Source: Polytrichum commune (Eukaryota; Streptophyta; Polytrichopsida; Polytrichales; Polytrichaceae). From it: DNA of 64,000 bases. Both the position numbers and the translations under genes were made by a program. The notes beneath the pieces were generated by a model. It ran no database searches and was not told the DNA's origin. It saw only the letters and a program-made list of their open reading frames with translations. The stretch spans positions 39,137,554 through 39,201,553 of the forward strand of contig OX485803.1 in assembly GCA_950295325.1 (NCBI GenBank). The letters are read 5' to 3'. Positions within the stretch are counted from its first letter, which is position 1; each line of letters opens with the position of its first letter. Positions 24,460 through 36,286 of this stretch are shown here, in pieces.

Positions 24460-24870
24460 CCGAGGCCCAGTGTCCAAGATTGAAGCCCTCGTATGAGTTT
24501 CATTTTGAAGGGCTCTCAAATTTCAACCCTTCAGTGGAAGGGCCGGTTCAAATCCAAGACGTCAATCCAAAGAATATAAGAATGAAATACAAAACTTGTA
24601 TTAAACTTGTGTATGAATTATACGGTACATGTTTTTAGTACAATGTGAAGAACTAAGAATCAACCATGTAACTCCACTTCTTGTAGTGACAATACCCTAC
24701 TCTTGTTAGTTCTTATGGCGGGCAGATTGTATTGAGGACTTCAAGTGATGTCTTCACTTTCAATTTGGGGTTGCGTTTTGAAGGGCTATTTTGAGAGAGG
24801 TATATTTTGAAGGGCCAAATCGCGTTTGAAGGGCATTGAAGACTTCAATCTTGAACACCGTCGAGGCCCC
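24460..24870. mobile_element. Inverted-repeat element (family P)
   Basis: The left end CCGAGGCCCAGTGTCCAAGA then TTGAAG pairs with the right end, reverse complement of CCTCGACGGTGTTCAAGATT GAAG. The subterminal TTGAAGGGC motif is repeated at both sides (TTTTGAAGGGCTCTC; TTTTGAAGGGCTATTTTG; TTTGAAGGGCATTGAAG). About 411 bp, no coding capacity. A C run and a (TATT)n tract (24902-24926) follow. Confidence 0.65.
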
Positions 24871-25218
24871 CCCGCCTCCCCTCGGTGAGGGCCCGCTTGT
24901 TTGTATTTATTTATTTATTTATTTATAAATTACACATTTGACGTTGGCTTTGTTGGCCTTCTGTCTCATAAATTAAAAAATAAAATTAATTAATTATGGC
25001 CAGGTCCAACTCTGGCTTTTTGTAAGCCTTCCCTTTCTGACATATCCGCATGTGTTGCTCCACTACCTATACATCAATGTTGCTATCGCCTTTTTACCCA
25101 ACATTGTGTCCATCTTCCAGATTATACTACTGTAGTGTACCATGGTGGCAGGAGGTTTCCTTTACCCTCTATATACAGATCCCATATTTGCCTAGTGTAT
25201 AAAGATTTGGTCATGCAA

Positions 25219-25600
25219 CTACACTAAATATGTTATTTAGTGTCATATGGTATTTTATGTCACTATGTAACTTTTCGGTTGACGATTCTCATGAATAAGT
25301 TTAGAAATACTATCATGGATGATGGATGAGTTAATCCATTGGCCAAACCCCTACCTTCTCTTGTGAGCAACTTGTGATGAAATATTGTCATGGATGATTG
25401 AAATTTGGATGAAACATCACTTGGCAAGTGTCAGTAATTACAACACAACAAATCGTTAATCCCCCCACCATATTTTTTTTAAAAGGAATGATAAATAATG
25501 TTGGGTTAACATTTAGTGTTGGTGACACTATACTGCGGCTTAGTATTAGTATTGAGCAAGACTATTAGAATTGGTGACATTAAATATCATATTTAGTGTA
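25219..25600. mobile_element. MITE family I, copy
   Basis: The left end CTACACTAAATATGTTATTT AGTGTCA is mirrored at the right by the reverse complement of TACACTAAATATGATATTTA ATGTCACC. About 382 bp. The terminus is itself partly palindromic (AAATATGATATTT), a trait of the whole family. Confidence 0.6.
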
Positions 25601-25798
25601 ACTTGCTTTACTCTTCATGAAAATCACTGTACAATTGGGTACAAGTGCCCTTCCAAGGCTAAATATAAACCACCCGGACTTACCTCAAACCATCCATGAC
25701 TCACCCACCTAGACTTACCTCAAGTAATTGGACCATAGGCAACTAAGTTTCATCATTATCCAATGTTTAAACTAACACATGTCCGAGTGAACATGCAT

Positions 25799-26042
25799 AA
25801 ATAATTAAATAAATAACCAATGTCGGACAATCTGACGTGATTTTGAGTCCATTGGCTTTACCGTGCTCAAGAATCCTCTTAGTACATGATGGGGTTTACT
25901 GCCTACCTTGTGGTGGATGGGCTATTGGCTTCCTACTTATTTAGCTAGTTTTTCCCAGCAAGTAGAGAGAAGATTTCACAACGGAAATCGAACTGCCAAC
26001 CACTCCACTATCACCTGGAAGTTTAAGGTCATCTCGGACCCA
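25799..26042 (-). mobile_element. tRNA-derived SINE, copy 1, with 13-bp TSD
   Basis: Read on the minus strand: head GGTCCGAGATGACC, an A-box-like GGTGATAGTGG, a B-box-like GGTTGGCAGTTCGATTTCC, a unique body (CTAGCTAAATAAGTAGG, AGGCAGTAAACC, TTGAGCACGGTA) and an A/T-rich tail at the low-coordinate end. It is flanked by exact 13-bp direct repeats AGTGAACATGCAT (25786-25798 and 26043-26055), the mark of LINE-dependent insertion. Compared with copy 2 it lacks about 20 bases between the two boxes. Confidence 0.8.
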
Positions 26043-26252
26043 AGTGAACATGCATGTTGTTCTTACACAATTGATATTGCTAATGTCAAATCCCATAATG
26101 CAATGATGCTATAAACATGACATCCATAACCTACATCTATTTATTTTCTTCAAGTAATTTGTGGTAATTGATCCACTGAAGCCTTCTCAATTATGTGCCC
26201 CTATGAGTTTCCGTCAGGTGGTCTTGAGCTCCTTCCACAATCATTGCCTCTT

Positions 26253-27048
26253 AGGGCCACTTCACACATGAGACTAAGAGCCCGTGACCATTACACTTCA
26301 AGCACTCTCATTAGTGGAAAAGGCGGAGCCAGTCCAAGTTCGCTTCACACTACGCGTGAGGGACCAATGTGGTATGTAAATGCAAGATGGATGCAAAGTC
26401 TACATGGATTCCTACATGGCATCAAATGAATCATGTTTCATGGTCACTTGGATTATTTTCAAAAACCACTTCTTGGAGGTAGGCCTAACACAAAACTGGG
26501 AGACCATGACATTCTGAATGCTTACAACCCTTTGTTTATTCTCATTTACCATGTGTGAGGACCCGCATGAATAGAAAGTCAATGAAATAGCATTTGGTTG
26601 AGGGCCCGGCTCGGGGTTCACTGGCGAAAATCGTAGAACAACGTGTGATAAAAAAATAGGGTCCAATATATTCATTGTAGATAAATTTTGTAAAAAATGT
26701 ACATGTAAAATAGGGGATTTTAAAATAGTGAAACATGTTTACATGTAAAATACCATCACATATAATAATTTTCAGGGTTTTTACATGTAAAATACCATCA
26801 CCTTATGATCTTTTGTGCAAGGTAAATAACCCCCCCAATAAATAGGTCCCGAACGCATGTGTATGCAAAATATAAGAGGGAGTGAACCCCCCGAGGGGCC
26901 CGGTCATATATAGCTTCACACTGCACTTGAAGATCCGTGACCACACTACATGATTTTGGAGGTGTGTCGGGACAGCCTTTGGGCACTTTCTTTTGGGCTC
27001 TCACAATTTCATGGTCATGGCTCTTGGCTCGTGTGTGAAGTAGGCCTT
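26253..27048. mobile_element. MITE family B, copy 3, interrupted
   Basis: Full-length family B copy with the same interior order as copy 1: ends AGGGCCACTTCACACATGAG and, inverted, GGCCTACTTCACACACGAG. Its length (796 bp) is accounted for by a 286-bp hAT-like insertion plus one 8-bp duplication. Apart from that it is close to copy 1 (for example GATTCCTACATGGCATCAAA). Confidence 0.8.
26610..26895. mobile_element. hAT-like MITE with 8-bp TSD, nested in family B
   Basis: A 286-bp insertion flanked by the 8-bp direct repeat GGGCCCGG (26602-26609 and 26896-26903). Ends are CTCGGGGTTCACT and, inverted, CTCGGGGGGTTCACT. An 8-bp duplication and short imperfect ends are typical of hAT elements. The interior has two copies of TTTACATGTAAAATACCATC and a third partial one. 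Comparison with copy 1 of family B shows where the empty site was. Confidence 0.85.
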
Positions 27049-27678
27049 AGAACGCTCCTCTCCACTTCGGACTCTTCCAAACTTATCATAGACTATTTTT
27101 TCTCATCCACTATATGCTTGCTCATAGCCTCTTTTTGTATGACCACACTCCATGGCAAATTTACCACCTTCATGAACAAAAAATTACTTGCGTGGATGTC
27201 TTTTAGTCAGATCTTCTTATGAATTCATTGCCCCCCCCCCCCAACCTCAATAAATAGTCTAAATGTCTTACTTGATGCGGAAGTATGCACCCTTCGACTA
27301 AGGATGGCTCCCTCACACCCATTTGTGCAAGCCAAAAACCCGATTGGGTCCCTTGTCACACTACAAACGCCATTCCTTTCCTTTGGAAACCCATGATCTT
27401 TTCATCACTATTTTCATTGTTTACATGTGAGGCACCACTACTATGGAGCTCAACATACGCACTCTATACAAATTGGCCTTCAATGTGTTCCCTCCCCATT
27501 CACCAAACATTCGACCACGCTCCCCTTTCACGGTGATTCCGGAAACATTGGTAATATGCCCACTAGACCACACTACTCCCTTTGATCTATGTGTGATTTC
27601 CATGTGTCCACATAGAGTTGTATGACTTGGATCTCCTAAAAGGGGGTGATGACAACCTCACTACATTTTTTTGTCTCG
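27049..27678. other. No supported gene; poly-C run
   Basis: A 12-base C run lies at 27231-27242. Overlapping short frames on both strands (27285-27625) have no motif. Confidence 0.45.
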
Positions 27679-27868
27679 TTAGTGTGGGTTACCATTCGGA
27701 GTTACGCGTTGCTATAAATTTTCACCAACATTATCGTTTTTTACCAACTGATTTATTTATCATATTCTTTAGCATACATACTAACAACTCATGCTATTTG
27801 GGTAAATACATGATACTCTTAGTAAAATGTTATAGCAATGCATAACCCCGAATGGTAACCCACACCAA
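27679..27868. mobile_element. MITE family A, copy 2
   Basis: 190 bp. The left end TTAGTGTGGGTTACCATTCG GAGTTACGCG and the inverted right end TTGGTGTGGGTTACCATTCG GGGTTATGC match copy 1 at 4252. The interior shares GTTATAGCAA and ATGATACTCTTAGTAAAA-like blocks. Confidence 0.75.
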
Positions 27869-27949
27869 TTAGATAAAGTTGTGTAGTTCATATGCCACTA
27901 TAAATTTCTTGATTTTTGTGTCAAAACCACTTGTCTAGGGGTGGAAAAG

Positions 27950-28172
27950 CTACACCAAATATGATATTCAGTGTCACGCATTGCTTGGGTTCATATACTG
28001 CTATATATTTTTATTACTGATGTAATTTTTTGATCAAGTAAAGTTTTTGATGTTCTATAATGTCCAAACAACCAATATACCATTTGTTGGTAAAAAAAAC
28101 ACATATACATTACATTGTTATAGCATTCGTAATTCCAAATAGTAAGTGACACTAACTATCATATTTAGTGTA
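27950..28172. mobile_element. MITE family I, short copy
   Basis: 223 bp; the left end CTACACCAAATATGATATTC AGTGTCACGC and the inverted right end CTACACTAAATATGATAGTT AGTGTCACTTAC are well matched. This is the best-preserved copy of the family here, so its ends define the family. Confidence 0.75.
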
Positions 28173-28503
28173 GTTCCGTCTCTTTTGTCCCGTATAGCTC
28201 TAACATAACATGCCTGTCACCCTCATATTGCTGGGCACAATTCTCCCAAACCATATTCATCGTTGTCAAATTGCCTTCATAGCCCACACTTCACATTCTC
28301 ACTTATTGTGAATGCTGGAATTTTTATATATAAGTTGCCTAACTTACCTCATCGTCCTCGATGTTGATGTTAAATTCCTTAAATTTTTTTTATATATAAA
28401 TGGATGCTATCCTCTTCACCTATATATGCTCATTATACGGGTCCGAGCTCCTCCCTCCACCACCTCTCTTGCCGTCCATTCATCTTTACTAGATTCCCAC
28501 AAT

Positions 28504-28768
28504 AATTAACTAATTAATTAAATAACATCGGGCAATCCGACGTGAATTTAAGCATGTTGGCCCTACCTTGCTCAAGAGTCCTCTTGGTGTAGGGTGTGGT
28601 TTACTGCCTATCTTGTAGTGGGTGGGCTCTTGGCTTCCTACCTACCTAGCTAGTTTTTCCTGTCAAGCAGAGAGGAGATTTCATAGCGGGAATCAAACCG
28701 CCAACCACTTCATTTAGAAATGGGAAGCTCTCCACTATCACCTGGTAGTTTAGGATCATCTCGGACAA
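28504..28768 (-). mobile_element. tRNA-derived SINE, copy 2, with 11-bp TSD
   Basis: On the minus strand: head GTCCGAGATGATCC, A-box region GTGATAGTGGAGAGCTTCCC, B box GGTTTGATTCC, then the body shared with copy 1 (CTAGCTAGGTAGGTAGG, AGGCAGTAAACC, TTGAGCAAGGTA) and a TTAATTAATTAGTTAATT tail. Flanked by ATTCCCACAAT (28493-28503 and 28769-28779). It keeps the A-to-B spacer missing from copy 1, so it is closer to the source sequence. Confidence 0.82.
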
Positions 28769-28965
28769 ATTCCCACAATTTCCTCCTCACATGAGCATTC
28801 AAAGACATAAATTCAATGCAAAATCCCAGAGCCTCCATCCACATAAATCCCTTCGCCATGGATCCTTCCGGCTTAACCTTGTTTTGGTCATAGCCCTTTG
28901 ATATGCCGAGGTGCCTTCCTAGGGGACAACACTCATCGGGCCGCACATCGTAAATTTATCTATTG

Positions 28966-29492
28966 AGGGCCGGTTTATGCCATGGACCATGACACTATCC
29001 CAAGGCCTTGTAAAATCTGTGATTGTACGGTGAACTTGTCCCGGGACCACTTCGGTTTACACCGAGGAAGAAATGTCAAAGAGACCATGGAGTTCAAGGT
29101 CCCCAAAAGACATATGTTGAGGCCTACATTTATCCATTGACATAGTCTAATGGGTTTTGCGGTGGGAGAGGTAAAAGAGGTGCTCTGGTAGAAAAAGGCG
29201 TCCTTGGCAATAAAAAATATTGTTACAATTATTTTTAATGAAATTTCTTTTGGAGAAGAGAAGATGAAGATAAGAGAAGGCAAAAGAATGGTCAAACTCG
29301 ATCTTCTTCTCTCTTTTTTCTTTCCAAACTGCCCTTTTTGGACACATATTTGAAAATGAGCACATTCACTTTTTGATGTATGGTCATTCCTCTTGGTCCA
29401 CATTTGGTTTACACCTAGTGAGAAGCCTAGAAGCTTTGCAAAAAGGCCATCTTCCACGGTCCCACTTCATGGTCCATGGTGTCAACCGCCCT
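28966..29492. mobile_element. MITE family D, copy 1
   Basis: 527 bp. The left end AGGGCCGGTTTATGCCATGG ACCATGA pairs with the right end, reverse complement of AGGGCGGTTGACACCATGGA CCATGA. The interior includes CACCGAGGAAGAAATGTC and GGTGCTCTGGTAGAAAAAGG, both recurring inverted in copy 2. The 160-codon minus frame across this element is a by-product: it is not open in copy 2. Confidence 0.75.
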
Positions 29493-30599
29493 AAGTGCAT
29501 GACTATATGCTCCATGTTATAAATAAGGATGTTGGCAAAACATGCCTCAAGTTTGCCTAAAGTCTCCACTACTTAGAGTTGTAAGCTCAAAGTTGTCTAT
29601 GACTTTGGCACATATTCTTGCAAAACACTTCCCGGATCTAATAGTTGTTGGTTCTTTAGGCAGAAGGTAGAAGATGCTTCACACACACATACGGCTAGAA
29701 TTTGTTACATCACCATCCAAGGTAAGGTAAATCATGTAATTGTAGACCATTTTGTTTGTCTTTCTCTACTTGGTCGGCTAAACTAGACCCATAGCTAGTG
29801 GGTGTCCTAATTTTCTTACTATCAAGTCCCCCCCCCCCTCCCCCCCAAAAAATCCGTGCTCAAGCTTACGAAGTCACATAAGGCGCACTTGGCTTTAAAC
29901 AAATTCCCATTCTCAAATGTAAATCATGCATTACCCGAACCTCCCACAAATCACGCATGCTCTCTCTCTCTCTCTCTAAACTATCCTTCTCTTTCATTAT
30001 AACTCTAAATCACAAGTCATGCACGATTTTCTACATGCATTATATCCAAATATGGTGGACCGCCGGCAATCCATGTAACAACAACAACAAACATAAAAAA
30101 ATCAGTATGCACCGCTTTCCCATAAACCCTACTCTAATCATCAAACACTTTTATACTTCGGGCAAGAATTTATTTTATCAAGAGACCAATGCGTGCCTTC
30201 CAATTTGGTAACAAAAACAATGAATGGCACATGATTTACACTGGGAAGCCGTCATTGGGCCTATTAGGTCCACCATTAACTTATGTTTCCAATATTCTTC
30301 TCTCGACAGGGTCCACCTTAAACGGTATGGAATCGCATAGCATTCCTTCAGTGCTTCTCATATCTCAATGAGATTGCCACGTCAGCCCTAATTGGATGAT
30401 CCAACGGCAACCACGTTTGGTGTTGCCTGCCATACACAACCTCCCTTCATGACTTTGGCGATCGATTTGGTATTCCGGACCCACATATTGGGCATGTTGC
30501 ATGTCCTAAATGCCCTTTCCACACACATTCTGGTCCAGCTTCCATGGTTTGATCTCTTAAAAAACCAATGTACAAAGTCTTTGGGTTCCTCTCTGATTG
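29493..30599. other. No supported gene
   Basis: Contains a C run interrupted by one T (about 29828-29846), a (CT)n tract at 29959-29977 and short motif-less frames. Confidence 0.45.
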
Positions 30600-31051
30600 T
30601 GAACTGTATGTGAATCAAGAAGAATGACCATGCACTCAAAAAGTGAATGTGCTCATTTTTTTGATATATGCCCAAAGAAGGCGGTTTTGAAAAAATAAAG
30701 TAAAATAAAGTTTGACCTATTTTCTTATCTTCTCTTGTGGTCATCTTCTCTTCCCCCCCCCCCCCCAAAAAAAAATTTCAAAAAATTATTATGACAACAT
30801 TTCTCTGCCATGGGCCCTTGTCTTTTTCTACAAGAGCACCTCTTTTGCCTCTCCCAGTGCAAAACCCGTTGGACCATGTCAGTGGATAATGTAGGCCTTA
30901 AAATATGTATTTTGGGGACCTCAAACTTCGTGGTCACTCTGACATTTTTCCTTGGTGTAAACTAAAGTGGTCCCGGGACGAGTTGGACAACCAATCACAA
31001 ATTTTACAAGACCTTGGGACGACTTCATGGCCCATGGTGTAAACAACCCCT
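30600..31051. mobile_element. MITE family D, copy 2 (inverted relative to copy 1)
   Basis: The right end is the reverse complement of AGGGGTTGTTTACACCATGG, matching the family D terminus. Internal matches to copy 1 are GGTCCCGGGAC, TTGTAAAATTTGTGATTG, GAGGCAAAAGAGGTGCTC and AAAGTGAATGTGCTCATTTT. The left end could not be located and may be truncated. A 14-base C run (30753-30766) sits inside. Confidence 0.6.
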
Positions 31052-31734
31052 AAGTAAAAAGACTCTTCCCATGCTGCATCAAAACACATGCCCCTGGGGC
31101 TCCAACACTCAAACAACTCCCCCATCCATTATGTATTCAAACCAATACCATGTTATAGGTTGATGGTTTAATCATCTCAATTGAATCCCACTAGAGTAAT
31201 TTCAGGGTTTGGAAGCTAATTACGATGTTGAAACAACTTTCAATACTAATATATTATGGGACCGACATTGGCAAAGGCCCACTTTCCCCACTCACACCAA
31301 GGCCATTTTATTTCCATGTAACTTCCTATAGTTAATGAAATGTTTCAACCATAATCAATGTGAAACTGGGCTATATTTGTCCAACTCCGGTATAAATAAT
31401 GTTGCAGTATTCATTTGAACCTCAAAGACTTGAATCTTCAAATGTTGATGTGGCCCATTTCAAGGCTACCTAACATCATGCGAATGGGTCAAGGCTTTGA
31501 CTATCATTGGACTTTGGTTAATGAAGCTTGAGACTCATGGAAATCTTTAGGAAATTGGGCTACATTTGTCCAACTTCAACCGTAGTCTACATAATGCTAT
31601 TCATTTGAATATCAAATGTTGATGTGGATTCCGAGACTATTGTTATATGGAAGGGTCAAGGCTTAACCATCATTGGACTTTGGTAGATGAAGCTTGATAT
31701 TCATGGGAATCAAGCCATTTTGTAAGGTGTACAT

Positions 31735-31999
31735 AGTTTTATCATATTTGGTGTCACGTACACTACTTGCAAAGGGCCTAACTAGATGTCTTGTAGACCT
31801 TGAGTAACATAGGCATACACCTTAAGACCATTATCGAACATACTCATGCCAAGATATTAATCAACACACTTGAATGTCAAGCGTCATGAGGTGACACTAA
31901 TGGTGAAGTTTGGATCGTTAGTGTAACCTAGCATACGCCTCAAAAAAGAGTAAGTGACACTATTCTGCATGTGACACTAAATATCATAAATGGTGTAGT
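31735..31999. mobile_element. MITE family I, copy
   Basis: The left end TATCATATTTGGTGTCACGT and right end GTGACACTAAATATCATAAA TGGTGTAG are the family I terminus in inverted arrangement. The interior matches 22979-23330. Confidence 0.55.
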
Positions 32000-32620
32000 C
32001 CTGTTAAGAATATGCTACAAATGACACCTGGAAAACACAATGATATTGTATTACTTTTCCAAGATTGATAGGCTTGGGAAACTACTCTACATTGATATAG
32101 TTGTGCAATTAGGTTGCCGCAACACTAATTTATTGGCATTCCACACTATTTGGATTATTTACTACCACATCATAATTATTTCATTTATTTTTGAGTAGCT
32201 ATATGCATGAAAGGTATAACTTATTGTGATCCGGTTTTGACTCAATGTAATTTGCATGGGTAAATAGGCAGGCAACCTATTCGCAAAGGCGACCTATTTG
32301 CACACACCAGTGTATAAATTTGAAAGCCATCTCCATGACCATTAAGATGATTACAATACTCTCAGTTCAAGGAAGTAGAGTGCAAAAACGCATAGCCCTT
32401 AGAGCGTCCCCACCAGGCTGGGTACATGGCAGGTGAACGCCACTCCGGGTATATCGATGCCGGGGCCGCCAAGTCCCAACGTCCACCAGTCACCGCTATC
32501 TGGTAAAAGGGTCCCGGGGCGGGCATTTCAGAGGAGTTCATTGGGTATTTTCGCCTCAGGTACCGAGCTTCCCACGCCAACGCCATCACCCATATTTCCT
32601 TTCTTTGGATTTATTCTACT

Positions 32621-33915
32621 ATGTCAGCAAGGGGAGAAGATGTGGCTGCAACGGGTGGGAAGACAAAGAAGGGCAGGTGCTTCTGCTCGGAGGAGGAAGA
32701 ACAGTGTTGCAGGAGCTTCATGCACACTTCCACAGACTCTAGGAGAGGGAGAGGGCAGAAGAATGCGGCCTTTTGGACATATGTTGCTCTACACTATGCA
32801 AGGCACAAACCAGAGGGAGGAGTAGATTGTCCTGCTAGGTCTTTGGAGACAAAGTGGAGTGATTTAAAGGCTGTTGTGGCCAAGTTCACTGGTTGCTATT
32901 GGACAATCAAAGATCTTGATGAGAGTGGGAAAACAAAGGATGATATTGTATTGGATGCTATGAACTTGTACAAACAAAAATGTGGGAAGGCATTTGTTCT
33001 TAAACATTGCTGGTTGTTGTTAAAAATTATCCTCGTTTTGCAACAATCTTCACGGGCAAGCGTAAGGCTGGAGGGTACAATGTGCATGCTCCAAACCAGT
33101 TGCCAATTGATCGTCATGATGTTGTCTCCCCTAATGGTGATGTTCTCCCCACCGAATCAGCACCTGCACAGATTCGGCCCCAAAGTGCTAAGTATTCCAA
33201 GGTTGAGCACCTAAACACTGAGGTGAAAGAGCAAGTTTTGTGTGCTAATGCAAAAACAACCATTGATTTTGTTGTTGTTACATTGAAGAAAGCTGAGCAA
33301 ATCGCTCAGCAAAACACATTTAGTTTGTTTACACTCGAGGATAAACTCATTACTTGTGACCTCGCTCGGCAGTGGCTCCGCCTCCGCAGGACCCAAGAAC
33401 TTGCGAAGCTAAAGGCCGAGGTTGTTGCCGATGCTGCCGCCGAGGTTGCTGCCTCCAACGTGCTTGCTCCTCCCCCGGTTGGAGTCTGCTCCTCCCCTAG
33501 CAACATGACTCCTTCGTGTGATCAGCAGACGCCTCCTTCGATCTCACTTGCACTTGCACTTGCACTTGCACCTGCACCAAAACAACACCAATGGTTAGGG
33601 TTTGCAGATTTGAACGCTGATGTTGTTGATGTTGTCGATGACGATGATTGTGTCGAGTTAGACTGCGATGATGAATCAATTGACATCTTTGGGGATTGTC
33701 GATATGATGTGGTGCCGTTGAGGGACATGAGGAGGGCAACTGATCTCAATTGCTTTGGGAATGACTTCGCCCAAACAACTTTGGATCGGGAGGAAGACAC
33801 CACAATCATCCTCAATTCAGAAGTGAGTGACTTCCAAATTAACCCTCCCCCCTCACAATGTCGACGCCTCTCTATAGATCCTCATGATATGCATTATGCT
33901 CATGTCCAGTTTTAG
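32621..33915 (+). pseudogene. Harbinger ORF1: Myb/SANT-like DNA-binding protein (frameshifted)
   Basis: In PIF/Harbinger elements the ORF1 protein binds the ends and helps the transposase into the nucleus. The ATG at 32621 opens a Myb/SANT-like domain: SEEEEQCC, NAAFWTYVA, TKWSDLKAVVAKFTGCY, YKQKCGKAFVLKHCW. The frame then breaks in the AAAAA run near 33018-33023 and resumes in frame 1 as NYPRFATIFTGKRKAGG, the usual sequel to HCW..L. The remainder has RPQSAKYSKVE, like the RP.G.K.AK motif before the NAM-associated C-terminal region, a coiled coil (LARQWLRLRRTQELAKLKAE), a Leu-Ala run from a CTTGCA repeat, and an acidic tail (VVDDDDCVELDCDDESIDIF). A single missing A would account for the break, so a sequencing slip is possible; the partner transposase is independently dead. 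Confidence 0.85.
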
Positions 33916-34078
33916 AATTCTGGAATTCGCGAAGATTATGCAAATAGGCATACATTCTCTCAACAACCTCACATCCCCTCTCCTCACAATTCACACACTT
34001 CAATCGCCTTGGTTGCAGGGTGCGAGGGCGTAGGAATCAAACTTGTCAGCAGCTTGATCTCTTAAGTATGTAACTCAA

Positions 34079-34800
34079 TTGCTTCAATTGCAACATGTTT
34101 TTTTGTCCACATTGGATTCCACATATTGTTGTGTGTTGTGTGTTGCATGTGATATGTCCATTATGGTTGTGCAATGTGTCTCATTCTGCCTAAACCCAAA
34201 CACAACCTCATTATGGTTCAAACCCAAACACAACATGATTCTGCCTAAACCCAAACATAATTTGCTTGCAGCTAAACACTCACAACATGCTACAGCTAAA
34301 CAATTGCAGCTACAGCTAAACAATCACAACCTGCTTGCAGCTAAACACTCACATAAACACTCATAATCTGCTGCAGCTAAACACTCATAAACCTGCCTAA
34401 ACCCTGTCCAAACCCTGCCTGGTATGATGTTAAGATGGCTGCAGTCTGATCTGATGTTAAGGTGGCCACAGTTTGCTGCATGATGATTGAACATGATTCC
34501 ACACCATATCAGATTATCTACAACTACACACCCTTCAATCATATTAATAATGTGATTAACAATGTGATTAACAATTTGATTAACAATTTGTTTAACAATG
34601 TGTTTGACAATGTGTTTAAATTTATGTCTAACAATGTGTTTAACTTTGTGATTATCAATACGTTTAATAATATGTTTAACAATGTATTTGGTAAACCCCC
34701 AAACAATTTGATTGCACACAGTGATTGTAATCCAAAAGCAAGCACAATACTCCTATGACTTGCAAACCCTCTCGCAATGCATTTATTGGTTAACCATATA
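34079..34800. repeat. Short-unit repeats between the two Harbinger ORFs
   Basis: About 34195-34400 is built of CTAAACCCAAACA and CAGCTAAACACTCACA units. About 34540-34690 is a degenerate 12-bp tandem repeat, ATTAACAATGTG / TTTAACAATTTG. Open frames on both strands (rich in Asn or in Ile-Val-Asn) arise from the repeat. It acts as the spacer between convergent genes. Confidence 0.8.
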
Positions 34801-34970
34801 GTGTGCAATAATGAGAAGTGCACAATCTCAAACATCATATATGTATGTTTTATAATAATCCTAATACAATATGTGACCACAAAATCCCTATAAAACAACC
34901 GATTGCTAATGTAAGGAACTAAAAAATAATATGTGGGTGCAAAAGGAACTAAAAAAAATTCAAAAAAATT

Positions 34971-36286
34971 CTATTGATAATGAGAACCTTTTTCATTCCA
35001 CAAATGTTGAACCAAATCATCACACAAAGAGTAGTAAGTTTCCGAGTCTTGCAGGTTTGATGTGCTAACTTGAAGGTCGTTGAAAGTGAAGCCCCGCCTC
35101 AATGTAGAGTGAGATGAGTTTGCAGCATGTAGGACCGGAAGATCTTCATCAGCCTCATCCTCAATGATCATATTATGCATAATGATACATGCGTACATGA
35201 CATCAGCCATATCGGATGTGCTCCATAATCTGCAAGGATGTGCAATCATAGACCACCTTGATTGCAATACACCGAAACATCTTTCCACATCTTTTTGGGC
35301 GGATTCCTGGGAAGCAGAGAAGTTGCTTTCTTTTTGGTCTTCTGGATCTTGTAGACTTTGCACGAAACAACTCCATTTAGGATAAATCCCGTCAGCAAGC
35401 AAATAGTATTTATCATATCAATTTCCATTAACCCAAAAACCCACTCCATTCGCATGGCCAGTAAGTAGATTCCATACGAGAGGGCTCCTATCGAGAACAT
35501 TCATATCATTATTCCTACCAGGAATGCCAAAGAATGCATGCCAAATCCACAACCTATAATCACACACAGCCTCCAAGATGATGGACCTATTTTTGTTCTT
35601 ATCTTGATATGAGCACTGCAAAGCAACATGACATAGTTTCCATTTCCAATGCATGCAGTCAATACTACCAAACATACCAGGCCACCCCCTATCTTGGTTC
35701 ACAGTCATTTGGCTCACAATGTCATTATGAGTGGGTTGACGTAAGTATTCATGTTCAAAACACCTACAAACCTCCCTGCACCAACGCAACATGGATTCTT
35801 GAGCAGTGTCAGGTGCCATCCGACAACATTCTTCTTGCGCCTTGGCAGGTGTACCAATCGAGAGCATGCTGTTGTTTTTTGCAAGGAGGACAAACCAATA
35901 GCACCCGCACAATTTGTTTTCTGCTCAAAGTAATTGTCACTTGAACACACAACATCTTGCAGTCGCAAAAATAGACACTTACGCATCCTATAAACCTCGC
36001 GAAAGGAGGCTGCATCAAACATGGGTGTTGTGGAGAAGTAATCATTGTAAAGCAATTATGCATGAAACAATGCAAGTCTATCTTTGTTTGGTTGTCTACC
36101 TGGTCGACTACCACCTCTTTGAATAGGCTCATCATCCGATGAGTCTAAATGATTCATGTACACTAATTGGTTCATCATGTATTCTTCTTCCTCATCATCT
36201 TCTAGGTTGTCCCTGATACTCTGGTTATAAGCCCTCCACTGCTCAGACATTCTAACAAGTTGCACAATGGCCCAAACAACGTACAA
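34971..36286 (-). pseudogene. PIF/Harbinger DDE transposase (two stops, one frameshift)
   Basis: Cut-and-paste transposase of the plant ALP1/Harbinger type (DDE_Tnp_4 fold). Order on the minus strand: acidic start (LEDDEEEEYMMNQLV), LALFHA, in-frame TAA at 36058-36056, LLYNDYFSTTPMF, MRKCLFLRLQDVV, CAGAIGLSSLQK; a frame break at a T6/A6 run near 35880; IGTPAKAQEECCRMAPDTA, EYLRQPT, RGWPGMFGSIDCMHWKWK (first Asp near 35660-35658), ILEAVCDYRLWIWHAFFG, NNDMNVLDRSPL (second Asp), FWVNGN, in-frame TGA at 35420-35418, LLADGIYPKW, KDVERCFGVLQSRW (Glu), IIMHNMIIEDE. All three catalytic residues are present and the length (about 438 codons) is normal. The two stops make it inactive. Confidence 0.93.

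Noticed and set aside
28975-29457. 160-codon minus-strand open frame
   Set aside because: Lies inside MITE D, has no motif, and is not conserved in the second copy of the family.
33497-33815. Minus frames rich in Val-Gln and Ser-Ala
   Set aside because: Shadow of the CTTGCA repeat within Harbinger ORF1.
34324-34898. Overlapping open frames rich in Asn, Ile and Val on both strands
   Set aside because: Produced by the 12-bp tandem repeat between the Harbinger genes; openness on both strands is the sign of a repeat.
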